In this document: piece by piece, positions 17,354-23,995 of the stretch
Position numbering within the stretch: position 1 is the first letter of the stretch
Layout: every line of letters begins with the position of its first letter
Origin: Streptomyces niveus
Lineage (GTDB): Bacteria > Actinomycetota > Actinomycetes > Streptomycetales > Streptomycetaceae
NCBI RefSeq assembly: GCF_002009175.1
Contig: NZ_CP018047.1
Location: 5,642,001 to 5,706,000 of the forward strand
Direction of reading: 5' to 3'
DNA: 64,000 nucleotides
Notes under the pieces: generated by a model
What the model saw: only the letters and a program-made list of their open reading frames with translations
The model's database searches: none
What the model was told of the DNA's origin: nothing
Translations under genes and position numbers: made by a program

Positions 17354-18805
17354 CTACGCCCCCGGCGCGGCGGAGAAGGCCCCCGGGTGGATGTGATCGC
17401 GGGCGGACGTGTACTGCTGTCGCACCGCGGCACCCACCGCAGCCTCCTCGCCCGGCTCGAAGACCTGCACCGCCGCGCCCCGCCAGTCGGGCGGGCTGTG
17501 CGGCGACAGCGTGTTCTTCGAGACCCCCAGCGCCCACGCGGCCTGCCGCGCCGCGCCCAGCGCCGCGTACTCCGCGGGCTCCGGGACGACGACCTGCGCC
17601 CCGAAGATCCCCGGCGCGGCGGCCTGTACGGCCGGCAGCCCGGCCGCAGCCCCCAGCAGGAACACCCGCCGGACCTCGACCCCGCGCCCCCGCACCACGT
17701 CCATCGCGTCGGCCAGCGAGCAGAGCATCCCCTCGAACGCGGCCCGCGCCAGATGCTCCGGCTTCATCGACTCACGCCGCAGACCGGTCAACGTGCCCGC
17801 CGTGTGCGGCAGATGCGGCGTCTTCTCGCCCTCCAGATAGGGCAGGAACACCAGACCGGACGCGCCCGGCGTGGACTTGAGCGCCAGCGCCGACAGTTCG
17901 TCCAGGTCCTCGGTCCCCAGCAGCTCCGCCGTGCCGCGCAGGGCGCGTACGGCGTTGAGCGTGTGGACGACCGGCAGATGCATCCCCGTCGCGTCGGCGA
18001 ACGACGTGATCATCCCGGTGGGGTCCGCCAGCGCTTCGTGGTGCACGGTCATCACCGACCCGGAGGCGCCCAGCGACACCACCGCGTCCCCGATCCCCAC
18101 GCCGAGCCCGAAGGCGGCGGCCATGGTCTCGCCCGTACCGGCGGAGATCAGTAGGCCCTCGGGGGTGGTCCCGGCGGCCTCGGCCGGGCCGAGCACCTCC
18201 GGCAGCGCGGCCTGGTGGCCCAGCGCCAGCTCCATCAGGTCCGGCCGGTACGCCCCCGTGCGGGCGGACCAGAAGCCGGAACCGGACGCCGCGCCCCGGT
18301 CCGTCGTACGCCGGGCGGGCCGGCCGAGCAACTGCCACACCAGCCAGTCGTGCGGCTGGAGGATCGCCGCCGTACGCCGCGCCGCGTCCGGCTCGTTCCG
18401 CGCCAGCCAGCGCAGCTTCGCCAGGGGCTGACCGGACTGCGGGACCGACCCGACGGCCTCCGCCCAGGCCTGCCGCCCGCCGAGCGCGTCGATCAGATCG
18501 GCGGCGGCGACCTGCGCGCGCTTGTCGTTGCCGAGCAGCGCGGGACGTACGAGATTGCCCCCCTGGTCCAGCGGTACGAGCCCGTGCTGCTGAGCGGAGA
18601 CCCCGATGGCCTCCACGCCCTCCAGCACCCCGCCGCCCGCGGCCTCGCCGAGCGACAGCAGCCAGGCCTGCGGATCGACCTCGGTGGCCTTGGCCTCGAC
18701 GGGATGCGCGGCGTACCCCTGCCGCAGCACGGCACCCGTGTCCGCGTCACACACGACGATGCGTGTGGAGCCCGACGAACTGTCCAACCCGGCGACTATT
18801 CCCAT
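17354..18805 (-). CDS. FGGY-family carbohydrate kinase, xylulokinase-like
   Basis: 483 aa, sugar-kinase/actin fold. The phosphate-1 motif is VAGLDSSSGSTRIVV at the N-terminus, and the substrate-domain motif SAQQHGLVPLD resembles the xylulokinase SGQMHGLV. The C-terminal phosphate-2/adenosine motifs include LGASGSVMT and VFLLGAAAGLPAVQ. It phosphorylates a pentulose or related sugar with ATP, D-xylulose being the likeliest. No xylose isomerase or transporter is adjacent, so the substrate is uncertain. The start ATG gives MGIVAGLD as in the family. Confidence 0.87.
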   Translation of the reverse strand: MGIVAGLDSSSGSTRIVVCDADTGAVLRQGYAAHPVEAKATEVDPQAWLLSLGEAAGGGVLEGVEAIGVSAQQHGLVPLDQGGNLVRPALLGNDKRAQVAAADLIDALGGRQAWAEAVGSVPQSGQPLAKLRWLARNEPDAARRTAAILQPHDWLVWQLLGRPARRTTDRGAASGSGFWSARTGAYRPDLMELALGHQAALPEVLGPAEAAGTTPEGLLISAGTGETMAAAFGLGVGIGDAVVSLGASGSVMTVHHEALADPTGMITSFADATGMHLPVVHTLNAVRALRGTAELLGTEDLDELSALALKSTPGASGLVFLPYLEGEKTPHLPHTAGTLTGLRRESMKPEHLARAAFEGMLCSLADAMDVVRGRGVEVRRVFLLGAAAGLPAVQAAAPGIFGAQVVVPEPAEYAALGAARQAAWALGVSKNTLSPHSPPDWRGAAVQVFEPGEEAAVGAAVRQQYTSARDHIHPGAFSAAPGA

Positions 18806-18884
18806 GGCACGATTCTGCCGCACCCACGGAGCGGCGGCGGCTCCCGGGACCGTCCGGTGCCGGAAGCCGCCGCCGCTCGGCGGG

Positions 18885-19178
18885 TCAGGTGTTGGTGGTC
18901 CCCCAGTCGTCCTCACCGTTGTTCCGCGAGCGCAGCGACCGGACCCGGTCGGCGACGGACCCCGGGACCTTGTCCCCGACCTTGTCGCTCACCGAGTGGT
19001 ACGCCTTGCCCGCGTACTCACGGCCGGACAGCGCCGCCGTCTCGGCGGCATTGCGCACGGCCGGATTCTGCGAGATCCGGCTCGCGGACTTCTTGAGCTG
19101 CTCGTAGCGCTCGCGCCCGGCCCTGGTTCCCAGTACGTAACCGACAGCCAGTCCCGCGATGAACGTGAGGCGCCGCAT
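18885..19178 (-). CDS. Small YtxH-like membrane-anchored protein
   Basis: 97 aa. A short N-terminal hydrophobic segment (RLTFIAGLAVGYVLGTRAG) is followed by a basic motif RERYEQLKKSASRI and a hydrophilic amphipathic tail (NAAETAALSGREYAGKAY). This layout matches actinobacterial YtxH-type proteins, whose function is not established. The start giving MRRLTF has GGGTGG nine bases upstream; the in-frame Met at 19256 would put 26 hydrophilic residues before the membrane segment and is less likely. It precedes the kinase gene by 79 bases on the same strand. Confidence 0.75.
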   Translation of the reverse strand: MRRLTFIAGLAVGYVLGTRAGRERYEQLKKSASRISQNPAVRNAAETAALSGREYAGKAYHSVSDKVGDKVPGSVADRVRSLRSRNNGEDDWGTTNT

Positions 19179-19380
19179 GGCCTGCCACCCTTCGTTAGTT
19201 CGTTGGCATCGGACCTTGAGCCGTGACGTCCGCCTACCCACGAGGTCCGAGATCACCCAGTGTGACCCGGCGGGATACCGATTGGCGGAGCACCCCCCTG
19301 CTTGCGCTAATGTATGTGTCGCAGCGGACGTCCGCCGCCCGGGAGACCCGGGGTGGGTGCGTTCGGTGCATACGCAGCAA

Positions 19381-19453
19381 TCCCCTGTAGCTCAATTGGC
19401 AGAGCAGCCGGCTGTTAACCGGCAGGTTACTGGTTCGAGTCCAGTCGGGGGAG
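19381..19453 (+). tRNA. tRNA-Asn (GTT)
   Basis: A 73-nt cloverleaf. The acceptor arm is TCCCCTG/CGGGGGA with discriminator G, the D-loop is AGCTCAATTGGCAGAGC, the anticodon GTT lies at 19414-19416 in loop CTGTTAA, and the T-arm is GGTTCGAGTCC. CCA is not encoded. The TAATGT at 19308-19313 upstream could be a -10 element, but no convincing -35 is at proper distance. Confidence 0.97.
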
Positions 19454-19458
19454 CGCGA

Positions 19459-19531
19459 TCTCCTGTAGCTCAATTGGCAGAGCATTCGGCTGTTAACCGG
19501 AGGGTTGCTGGTTCGAGTCCAGCCGGGAGAG
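19459..19531 (+). tRNA. tRNA-Asn (GTT), second copy
   Basis: A 73-nt cloverleaf five bases after the first tRNA-Asn. The acceptor is TCTCCTG/CGGGAGA with discriminator G, and the anticodon GTT is at 19492-19494. It differs from the first copy in the acceptor stem, anticodon stem and variable region but shares the D- and T-loops, so it looks like a diverged tandem duplicate. The two are surely cotranscribed and end at the hairpin 19541-19568. Confidence 0.97.
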
Positions 19532-19540
19532 CAAGCACGG

Positions 19541-19568
19541 AAGAGGACCCCTCGGGGTCCTCTTTCTT
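19541..19568 (+). terminator. Intrinsic terminator after the tRNA-Asn pair
   Basis: AAGAGGACCCC at 19541-19551 pairs perfectly with GGGGTCCTCTT at 19554-19564, then TCTT. An 11-bp stem ten bases after the second tRNA. Confidence 0.88.
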
Positions 19569-19776
19569 GTGTCCGCCACCGCTCACCGACGCGCCGCTGA
19601 CGGTCCGTCGGGGCGCCGCCGCCAGCCTTCCGGGTGATCTTCGGGCCTCTCGTGGAACCGGCCGACGCCCAAGGAAGTCCTCATGGTCAGGCGTTGCCGA
19701 CCATCCGAGGCAGGAGATCGTATGAGCGGCTATGCTGCGGCAGACGGCGCGCACAAATGTGCGCGACGCGCCGTTA

Positions 19777-19853
19777 GGGGCGGTAGCTCAGCCGGTTAGA
19801 GCAGCGGACTCATAATCCGTCGGCCGTGGGTTCGAGTCCCACCCGCCCCACCA
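19777..19853 (+). tRNA. tRNA-Met (CAT), CCA encoded
   Basis: A 74-nt body (19777-19850) plus an encoded CCA at 19851-19853, unlike the two tRNA-Asn genes. The acceptor is GGGGCGG/CCGCCCC with discriminator A, the anticodon CAT is at 19811-19813 in loop CTCATAA, and the T-arm is GGGTTCGAGTCCC. The paired first acceptor base excludes initiator tRNA. Elongator Met is the likelier identity, but a CAT anticodon could also be the lysidine-modified isoleucine tRNA, and I cannot separate these by eye. A hairpin (CGCGCACA/TGTGCGCG, 19748-19765) lies just upstream in the leader. Confidence 0.9.
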
Positions 19854-19906
19854 GGCGTGCCTTCAGCAGGAACGTTTTCACCTGCGGGAACAGGATGCAC
19901 GTCCCG

Positions 19907-19941
19907 AGGCCCTGAGCGTGAAGGACACGCCGGGGCCTTTC
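19907..19941 (+). terminator. Terminator after tRNA-CAT
   Basis: AGGCCC (19907-19912) pairs with GGGCCT (19933-19938), enclosing an inner stem GCGTG/CACGC, and is followed by TTTCTG. It lies 54 bases after the tRNA. The rest of the stretch to 20115 shows no gene. Confidence 0.7.
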
Positions 19942-20115
19942 TGCCGGCCCCCTGCTCGGCCGAAGTGCCGGAGCCGTGTACTCCGCACGCCTGCCCGGGC
20001 CCGCGAGCGGATCGAACACCCGGATGTCTTCGGGCCGGAAGCGCCTCCCGGACCCCGGCCGGAAACCTTGCTGGGCACCCCGTCAAACGGAGCCCGCTGC
20101 CGTCCGGTCGGTGGC

Positions 20116-20334
20116 TCAGTCGTGCACGAACACCGCGTACCCCACCATGCCGACGACCACCAGCAACACCAGCACGACGATCACGATCAACGGGCCGGCG
20201 CCCCACCCCTTCGGCGGATCGTTTCGCGGCCCGGCCTCGGACATGCTTCCCTCCGCCGGCGGTGTCTCACCCGGCGGCACGCCACCCTCCCGGCCGGGGG
20301 TGGGGTCGGAAGGGTCGGGGTTCGAGGGAGTCAT
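20116..20334 (-). CDS. Small DUF6480-like membrane protein
   Basis: 72 aa. The first 47 residues are Pro/Gly/Glu-rich with the recognisable element [20 protein letters not shown]. One C-terminal membrane segment ([19 protein letters not shown]) ends four residues before the stop. This matches the short streptomycete family DUF6480, of unknown function, predicted as a tail-anchored protein. It diverges from the hydrolase gene at 20475. Confidence 0.75.
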   Translation of the reverse strand: MTPSNPDPSDPTPGREGGVPPGETPPAEGSMSEAGPRNDPPKGWGAGPLIVIVVLVLLVVVGMVGYAVFVHD

Positions 20335-20474
20335 GCACCCTGGGTGCCCGTTTCATAGGCGGGATAATCCGGCGGATAACGGGCATGCGAAGCCCTGGGC
20401 CGTAACGGCCGGGCGCGGCACCGGCGGACGCATAATCCGTGGCACGCGCGGTGGTGACCTGCGAGCATCTGCCG

Positions 20475-21260
20475 ATGCCCATACTCGCCGATGACCGCGG
20501 CCACCTCTCGTACACCGTCACCGGGAACGGTCCACCCGTCGTTCTCGTCCACGCCGGTGTCGCCGATCACCATATGTGGGACGCGATCGTGCCCGGCTTC
20601 GCGGAGCGCCACACCGTCATCAGTTACGACCTGCGCGGCTTCGGCGGGTCCGCGCCCCCGGCGGGGCCGTTCAGTGAGACCGACGATCTGCGGCTGCTGC
20701 TGGACCACCTCGGTCACGAGCGCGTCCGGCTCGTCGGCGCGTCCTGGGGAGGCCGGGTGGCGGTGGATTTCGCTCTCGAACACCCGGACCGGGTGCGTTC
20801 CCTGGCGCTGCTCGCCCCACCGTGGCCGGGGTACGACTGGTCGGCAGGGATGGTCGCGTACGACGAGGCCGAGACGGCGGCCCTGGCCGCGGGCGACATC
20901 GACGCCGCCGTGCAGGTGAACCTGGACATGTGGCTCCGCGGGCCGGCCCGCGAATGGCACGACGTCGACCCGGCACTGGCCGGACAACTCCGCGCTTCCG
21001 TACGGACCGCGCTCATGAACCAGGACGTCGTCGACGAGCACTCCCGAGACGGTGAGGCGGGCGACATCGGCACGATCGCCGTCCCCACGCTGGTCGGCAT
21101 CGGGAGCCTCGACGTCGCCGACTTCCAGGACATCGCCCGCCGGTACGCCGCCGGGATTCCCGGCGCCACCCTCGTCGAGTTCCCCACCGCGGCCCACCTC
21201 ATCGCAGTGGACGCACCCGGTGAACTCACCGCGGCGCTCGTCCCGTTCCTCGGACGCTAG
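20475..21260 (+). CDS. Alpha/beta-fold hydrolase
   Basis: 261 aa, a complete small alpha/beta hydrolase. The oxyanion strand is VVLVHAGVADHHMWD, the strand-turn is ISYDLRGFGGS, the nucleophile Ser90 is in VGASWGGR, and the probable catalytic His is in PTAAHLIAVD. The family similarity begins at MPILADDRGHLSY. In-frame GTG codons at 20439-20454 are possible alternative starts, and no clear ribosome site decides. The substrate is unknown. No signal peptide. Confidence 0.83.
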   Translation: MPILADDRGHLSYTVTGNGPPVVLVHAGVADHHMWDAIVPGFAERHTVISYDLRGFGGSAPPAGPFSETDDLRLLLDHLGHERVRLVGASWGGRVAVDFALEHPDRVRSLALLAPPWPGYDWSAGMVAYDEAETAALAAGDIDAAVQVNLDMWLRGPAREWHDVDPALAGQLRASVRTALMNQDVVDEHSRDGEAGDIGTIAVPTLVGIGSLDVADFQDIARRYAAGIPGATLVEFPTAAHLIAVDAPGELTAALVPFLGR

Positions 21261-21270
21261 GGACCTCCGG

Positions 21271-21768
21271 TCAACCGCCTTCGGCCGGGTGGAGCGGCTT
21301 CGTCATCAACTGCTCCGTGGTCAGCCCGTCCGGCAGCAGGTCCCCTCGCTCGCCGGTGAGGACGAAGCCATTACGGCGGTAGAGCGCGACCGCCGGGTCG
21401 TTGCCCGGGATCACCGCGAGCCTCAGCGTCGTCGCGCCCGACCGCCGGGCCCAGGTCTCGACCGCGGCGATCAGCCGGTCCGCGACACCGAGACCCCGCG
21501 CGCCCGGACCGACCCACACCGACCTCAGCTCGCACATGCCGTCCTCCCCGGGCACGCCGCTCGCCATGCCGGCGGGCCGGCCGTTCAGTGACGCGACGAC
21601 GTTGTACGTGCCCGGCGTCTCCAGGCGCGCCCGCCATCGCTCCTCCCCGCCCCGATGCCAGTCCGCGAGGCGGGATTTGAACGCGTGCGGCGACTCGGTC
21701 AGCGCCGCGAGTCGGGTCTCGCGCCACAGCGGCCAGTCGTTCGTCGTCAGTACCCGCAGCCGCACCAT
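21271..21768 (-). CDS. GNAT family N-acetyltransferase
   Basis: 165 aa. The acetyl-CoA loop is VWVGPGARGLGVADRL (motif A), followed by the helix and VIPGNDPAVALYRRNGF (motif B), the typical GNAT core. It should transfer an acyl group from acyl-CoA to an amine; the substrate is unknown. The start giving MVRLRVLTTNDW matches the family beginning; an in-frame Met nine codons upstream is less likely. It converges with the hydrolase gene, with ten bases between the stop codons. Confidence 0.85.
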   Translation of the reverse strand: MVRLRVLTTNDWPLWRETRLAALTESPHAFKSRLADWHRGGEERWRARLETPGTYNVVASLNGRPAGMASGVPGEDGMCELRSVWVGPGARGLGVADRLIAAVETWARRSGATTLRLAVIPGNDPAVALYRRNGFVLTGERGDLLPDGLTTEQLMTKPLHPAEGG

Positions 21769-21962
21769 GCCCACAAGTCTGGAGCCACGCCCCAACCGGA
21801 CCGTCCCTCACGGTGGCGCATTCACAGGCGATATCCCGTATCCACGCACGCAGAAGCGAGGCAATACCGCCTTCAGGGCCGCAGATATGATTTCGCGGGC
21901 CGCCCGGCGGGAATCACCCCGTGGCGGTCGTCGCGTGTGTGCCGTTCGGAGGGGGAGTTTCG

Positions 21963-22466
21963 ATGGGCCGACTCAAGACGCCACCCGGGGGGCCTCCTTC
22001 CGTCTGTACCGGAGCCTTCGACCTGCGCGGTGAGCTGGCCCGGCCCGGCACGCTGAGCGTCGACGACCTCCGGCGGGGATGGGAGCAGCACAGCGCCGAC
22101 GTGGTCTTCCAGTGCGCGAGCAGCGGGCCGCGGTACCACAGGTTCGAAGGGCCCCTGCTGCGTGAGGTCGTGGCCGACGCGCGGCCGGACTTCGACGTAC
22201 GGCGCCGGAGGGACCGCTCCCGCTTCCTGCTGGCCGTCACCGGCGGGGACGGGCACCACACGGTGCTGTCCTGGGGCGAGATAGACCCCGACTTCGGTGC
22301 CGTGCCCGCGCTGCTCGCCACCACGCTCGACGGGATGGCGCTGGATCTGGCGGGCAGTCAGCTCGTCGTACCGACCGACCGGTGCGGGGCGCGCTACATC
22401 AGCGCGATCACGAGCGTATGGGTCGGCGCGAGCCTCGTCCACGGCGCGGAGCCGGCGCCCCTGTGA
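21963..22466 (+). CDS. Small molybdopterin-dependent oxidoreductase domain protein
   Basis: 167 aa. The pattern VCTGAFDLRGELARPGTLSVDDLRR and then VVFQCASSGPRYHRFEGPLLREVV matches the sulfite-oxidase-type Moco-binding domain in its stand-alone short form. It lacks the catalytic cytochrome or dimerisation domains and may be only a cofactor or ligand-binding protein. Its place upstream of a TOBE regulator and modABC supports a molybdenum link. The ATG has GGAGGGGGAG seven bases upstream. A TATGAT at 21886-21891 might be its -10 element. Confidence 0.65.
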   Translation: MGRLKTPPGGPPSVCTGAFDLRGELARPGTLSVDDLRRGWEQHSADVVFQCASSGPRYHRFEGPLLREVVADARPDFDVRRRRDRSRFLLAVTGGDGHHTVLSWGEIDPDFGAVPALLATTLDGMALDLAGSQLVVPTDRCGARYISAITSVWVGASLVHGAEPAPL

Positions 22467-22515
22467 GCCGTCCGCCATCATCGCCGTCACCTTCGTGGGT
22501 TCCTCCGAGGTACCA

Positions 22516-22556
22516 CGCATCTGCCATGGATAAAGACCTGAAACCTTGCAGATGCG
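22516..22556. promoter_or_regulatory. Inverted repeat, candidate operator of the HTH-TOBE gene
   Basis: CGCATCTGC at 22516-22524 is perfectly repeated in inverse as GCAGATGCG at 22548-22556, with a 23-base spacer. The right half overlaps the candidate -35 box of the promoter at 22546-22575, so a protein bound here would block or position RNA polymerase. Confidence 0.55.
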
Positions 22557-22575
22557 AGGGTCAGCGGCCTATCTT
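22546..22575 (+). promoter_or_regulatory. Candidate promoter of the HTH-TOBE gene (leaderless)
   Basis: TTGCAG (22546-22551), an 18-base spacer, and TATCTT (22570-22575). The start codon at 22583 is seven bases after the -10 box, so transcription should begin at or one base before the ATG. No ribosome site precedes the ATG, which fits a leaderless message. Confidence 0.55.
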
Positions 22576-22582
22576 TCCGCGC

Positions 22583-22978
22583 ATGCAGTCCTACACAATC
22601 GGTCAGGCGGCACGCCTGCTGGGCGTCAGCACCGACACCGCCCGCCGCTGGGCCGACGCCGGCCGGGTCGCCACCCATCGCGACGAAGGCGGCCGACGGC
22701 TCATCGACGGCCGGGATCTCGCCGCGTTCTCGATCGAGGTCGGCCAGGGCGGCAGCGGTGAGGAGGACGTCTCGTACACCTCCGCCCGCAACGCCTTCCC
22801 GGGCATCGTCACCGCCGTCAAACTCGGCGACGTTGCCGCCCAGGTCGAGATCCAGGCCGGCCCGCACCGGCTGGTCTCGCTCCTGACCAGGGAGGCCGTC
22901 GAGGAGCTGGGCCTTGAGGTCGGCATGCGGGCCACCGCCCGCGTGAAGTCGACCAGCGTGCACATCGACCGCGTCTGA
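22583..22978 (+). CDS. HTH-TOBE molybdate-responsive regulator / molbindin
   Basis: 131 aa, two domains. Residues 1-55 form a MerR/excisionase-type winged helix ([20 protein letters not shown] ... [10 protein letters not shown]). Residues 65-131 are one TOBE/Mop domain ([16 protein letters not shown] ... [15 protein letters not shown]), which binds molybdate or tungstate oxyanions in oligomers. It probably senses molybdate and controls the modA-modBC genes 52 bases downstream. It is not an E. coli-type ModE, which has a LysR-like HTH and two Mop domains. A hyphenated operator and a leaderless promoter suggest autoregulation. Confidence 0.87.
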   Translation: MQSYTIGQAARLLGVSTDTARRWADAGRVATHRDEGGRRLIDGRDLAAFSIEVGQGGSGEEDVSYTSARNAFPGIVTAVKLGDVAAQVEIQAGPHRLVSLLTREAVEELGLEVGMRATARVKSTSVHIDRV

Positions 22979-23030
22979 CCCGTACCGCCTTCCTTCCAGC
23001 CTTCCAGCCTTTCAGGGAGTCCTGAACCTC

Positions 23031-23846
23031 ATGTCCTTCACCCTCAGCACCGCCGTACGCCGCGCCGCCGCCACGGCGCTCACCGCGGCCCTGCTCGTGC
23101 CACTGACCGCGTGCGGCGGCGGTGACAGCGAAGACAGCGACGCCGGAGCCAAGTCCACCGAGTCGGCCACCGGCGCCCCCAAGGCCGAACTGACCGTTCT
23201 CGCCGCCTCGTCGCTGACCGACGTCTTCACGACGGCGGGCGCCGCGTACGAGAAGGAGAACCCGGGCACCAAGGTGACGTTCTCCTTCGCCGGCTCCCAG
23301 GAACTCGCCGCCCAGGTCGAACAGGGCGCTCCCGCCGACGCGTTGGTCACCGCCGACACCAAGACCATGGACGGTCTGAAGGACGACACCGGGACACCGA
23401 CCGTCATCGCCAAGAACCGTCTCGTCATCGCCACCGGCGAGGGCAACCCGGAGAAGATCGAGAACCTCAAGGACCTCGCCGACACCAAGCTCAAGGTCGT
23501 CCTCGCGGCGCCCGAGGTCCCGGTCGGCCGGTACAGCGAACAGGTCCTCGACGCGCAGAAGATCGACGTCAAGCCGGTCTCGCAGGAGCCGAACGTCCGC
23601 GCTGTCCTCAGCAAGGTCGAACTCGGCGAGGCCGACGCCGGGATCGTCTACAAGACGGACGCGGCCACCGCCACGGACAAGGTGGACGCGATCGAGATCC
23701 CCGACGCGCAGAACGCCGTCGCCGAGTACCCGGCCGCCACGCTCAAGACGTCCGAACACGCCGATGCGGCCGCCGCGTTCGTCGCATGGCTCAGCAGCCC
23801 CGAGGCGCAGAAGCTCCTCCAGGACGCCGGGTTCCAGCAGCCGTAA
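23031..23846 (+). CDS. modA: Molybdate-binding lipoprotein ModA
   Basis: 271 aa. A signal peptide ends in a lipobox (VPLTAC, Cys28), so it is a membrane-anchored extracellular binding protein. The mature part is a periplasmic-binding-protein type II fold with [39 protein letters not shown] and [13 protein letters not shown], diagnostic of ModA. It delivers molybdate to ModBC. It follows the TOBE regulator; a strong hairpin separates it from modBC. Confidence 0.95.
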   Translation: MSFTLSTAVRRAAATALTAALLVPLTACGGGDSEDSDAGAKSTESATGAPKAELTVLAASSLTDVFTTAGAAYEKENPGTKVTFSFAGSQELAAQVEQGAPADALVTADTKTMDGLKDDTGTPTVIAKNRLVIATGEGNPEKIENLKDLADTKLKVVLAAPEVPVGRYSEQVLDAQKIDVKPVSQEPNVRAVLSKVELGEADAGIVYKTDAATATDKVDAIEIPDAQNAVAEYPAATLKTSEHADAAAAFVAWLSSPEAQKLLQDAGFQQP

Positions 23847-23859
23847 CCCCGCTGATCCG

Positions 23860-23907
23860 CACGCGAGTTGGCGGGTCGACACCCTCCGCCGCCCGTCAAC
23901 TCGCGTG
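23860..23907 (+). promoter_or_regulatory. Stem-loop between modA and modBC
   Basis: Bases 23860-23875 (CACGCGAGTTGGCGGG) pair with 23892-23907 (CCCGTCAACTCGCGTG) over 16 positions with one G-U wobble, and a 16-base loop. It begins 14 bases after the modA stop. No T-tract follows, so it may be a partial terminator or an mRNA-protecting structure that lets modA exceed modBC. Confidence 0.7.
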
Positions 23908-23995
23908 TGTCACACGCCGTCTTCCCCTCGCGCGCGGTTTTCCCTTCACGCAGTCTTCCTTTCGCGCGGCAGACGCCAGGAATCGCAGGAGCCCG

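Noticed and set aside
19777-20115. Possible integrated element at the tRNA with encoded CCA
   Set aside because: No integrase, no repeated tRNA 3' end and no change of gene content downstream.
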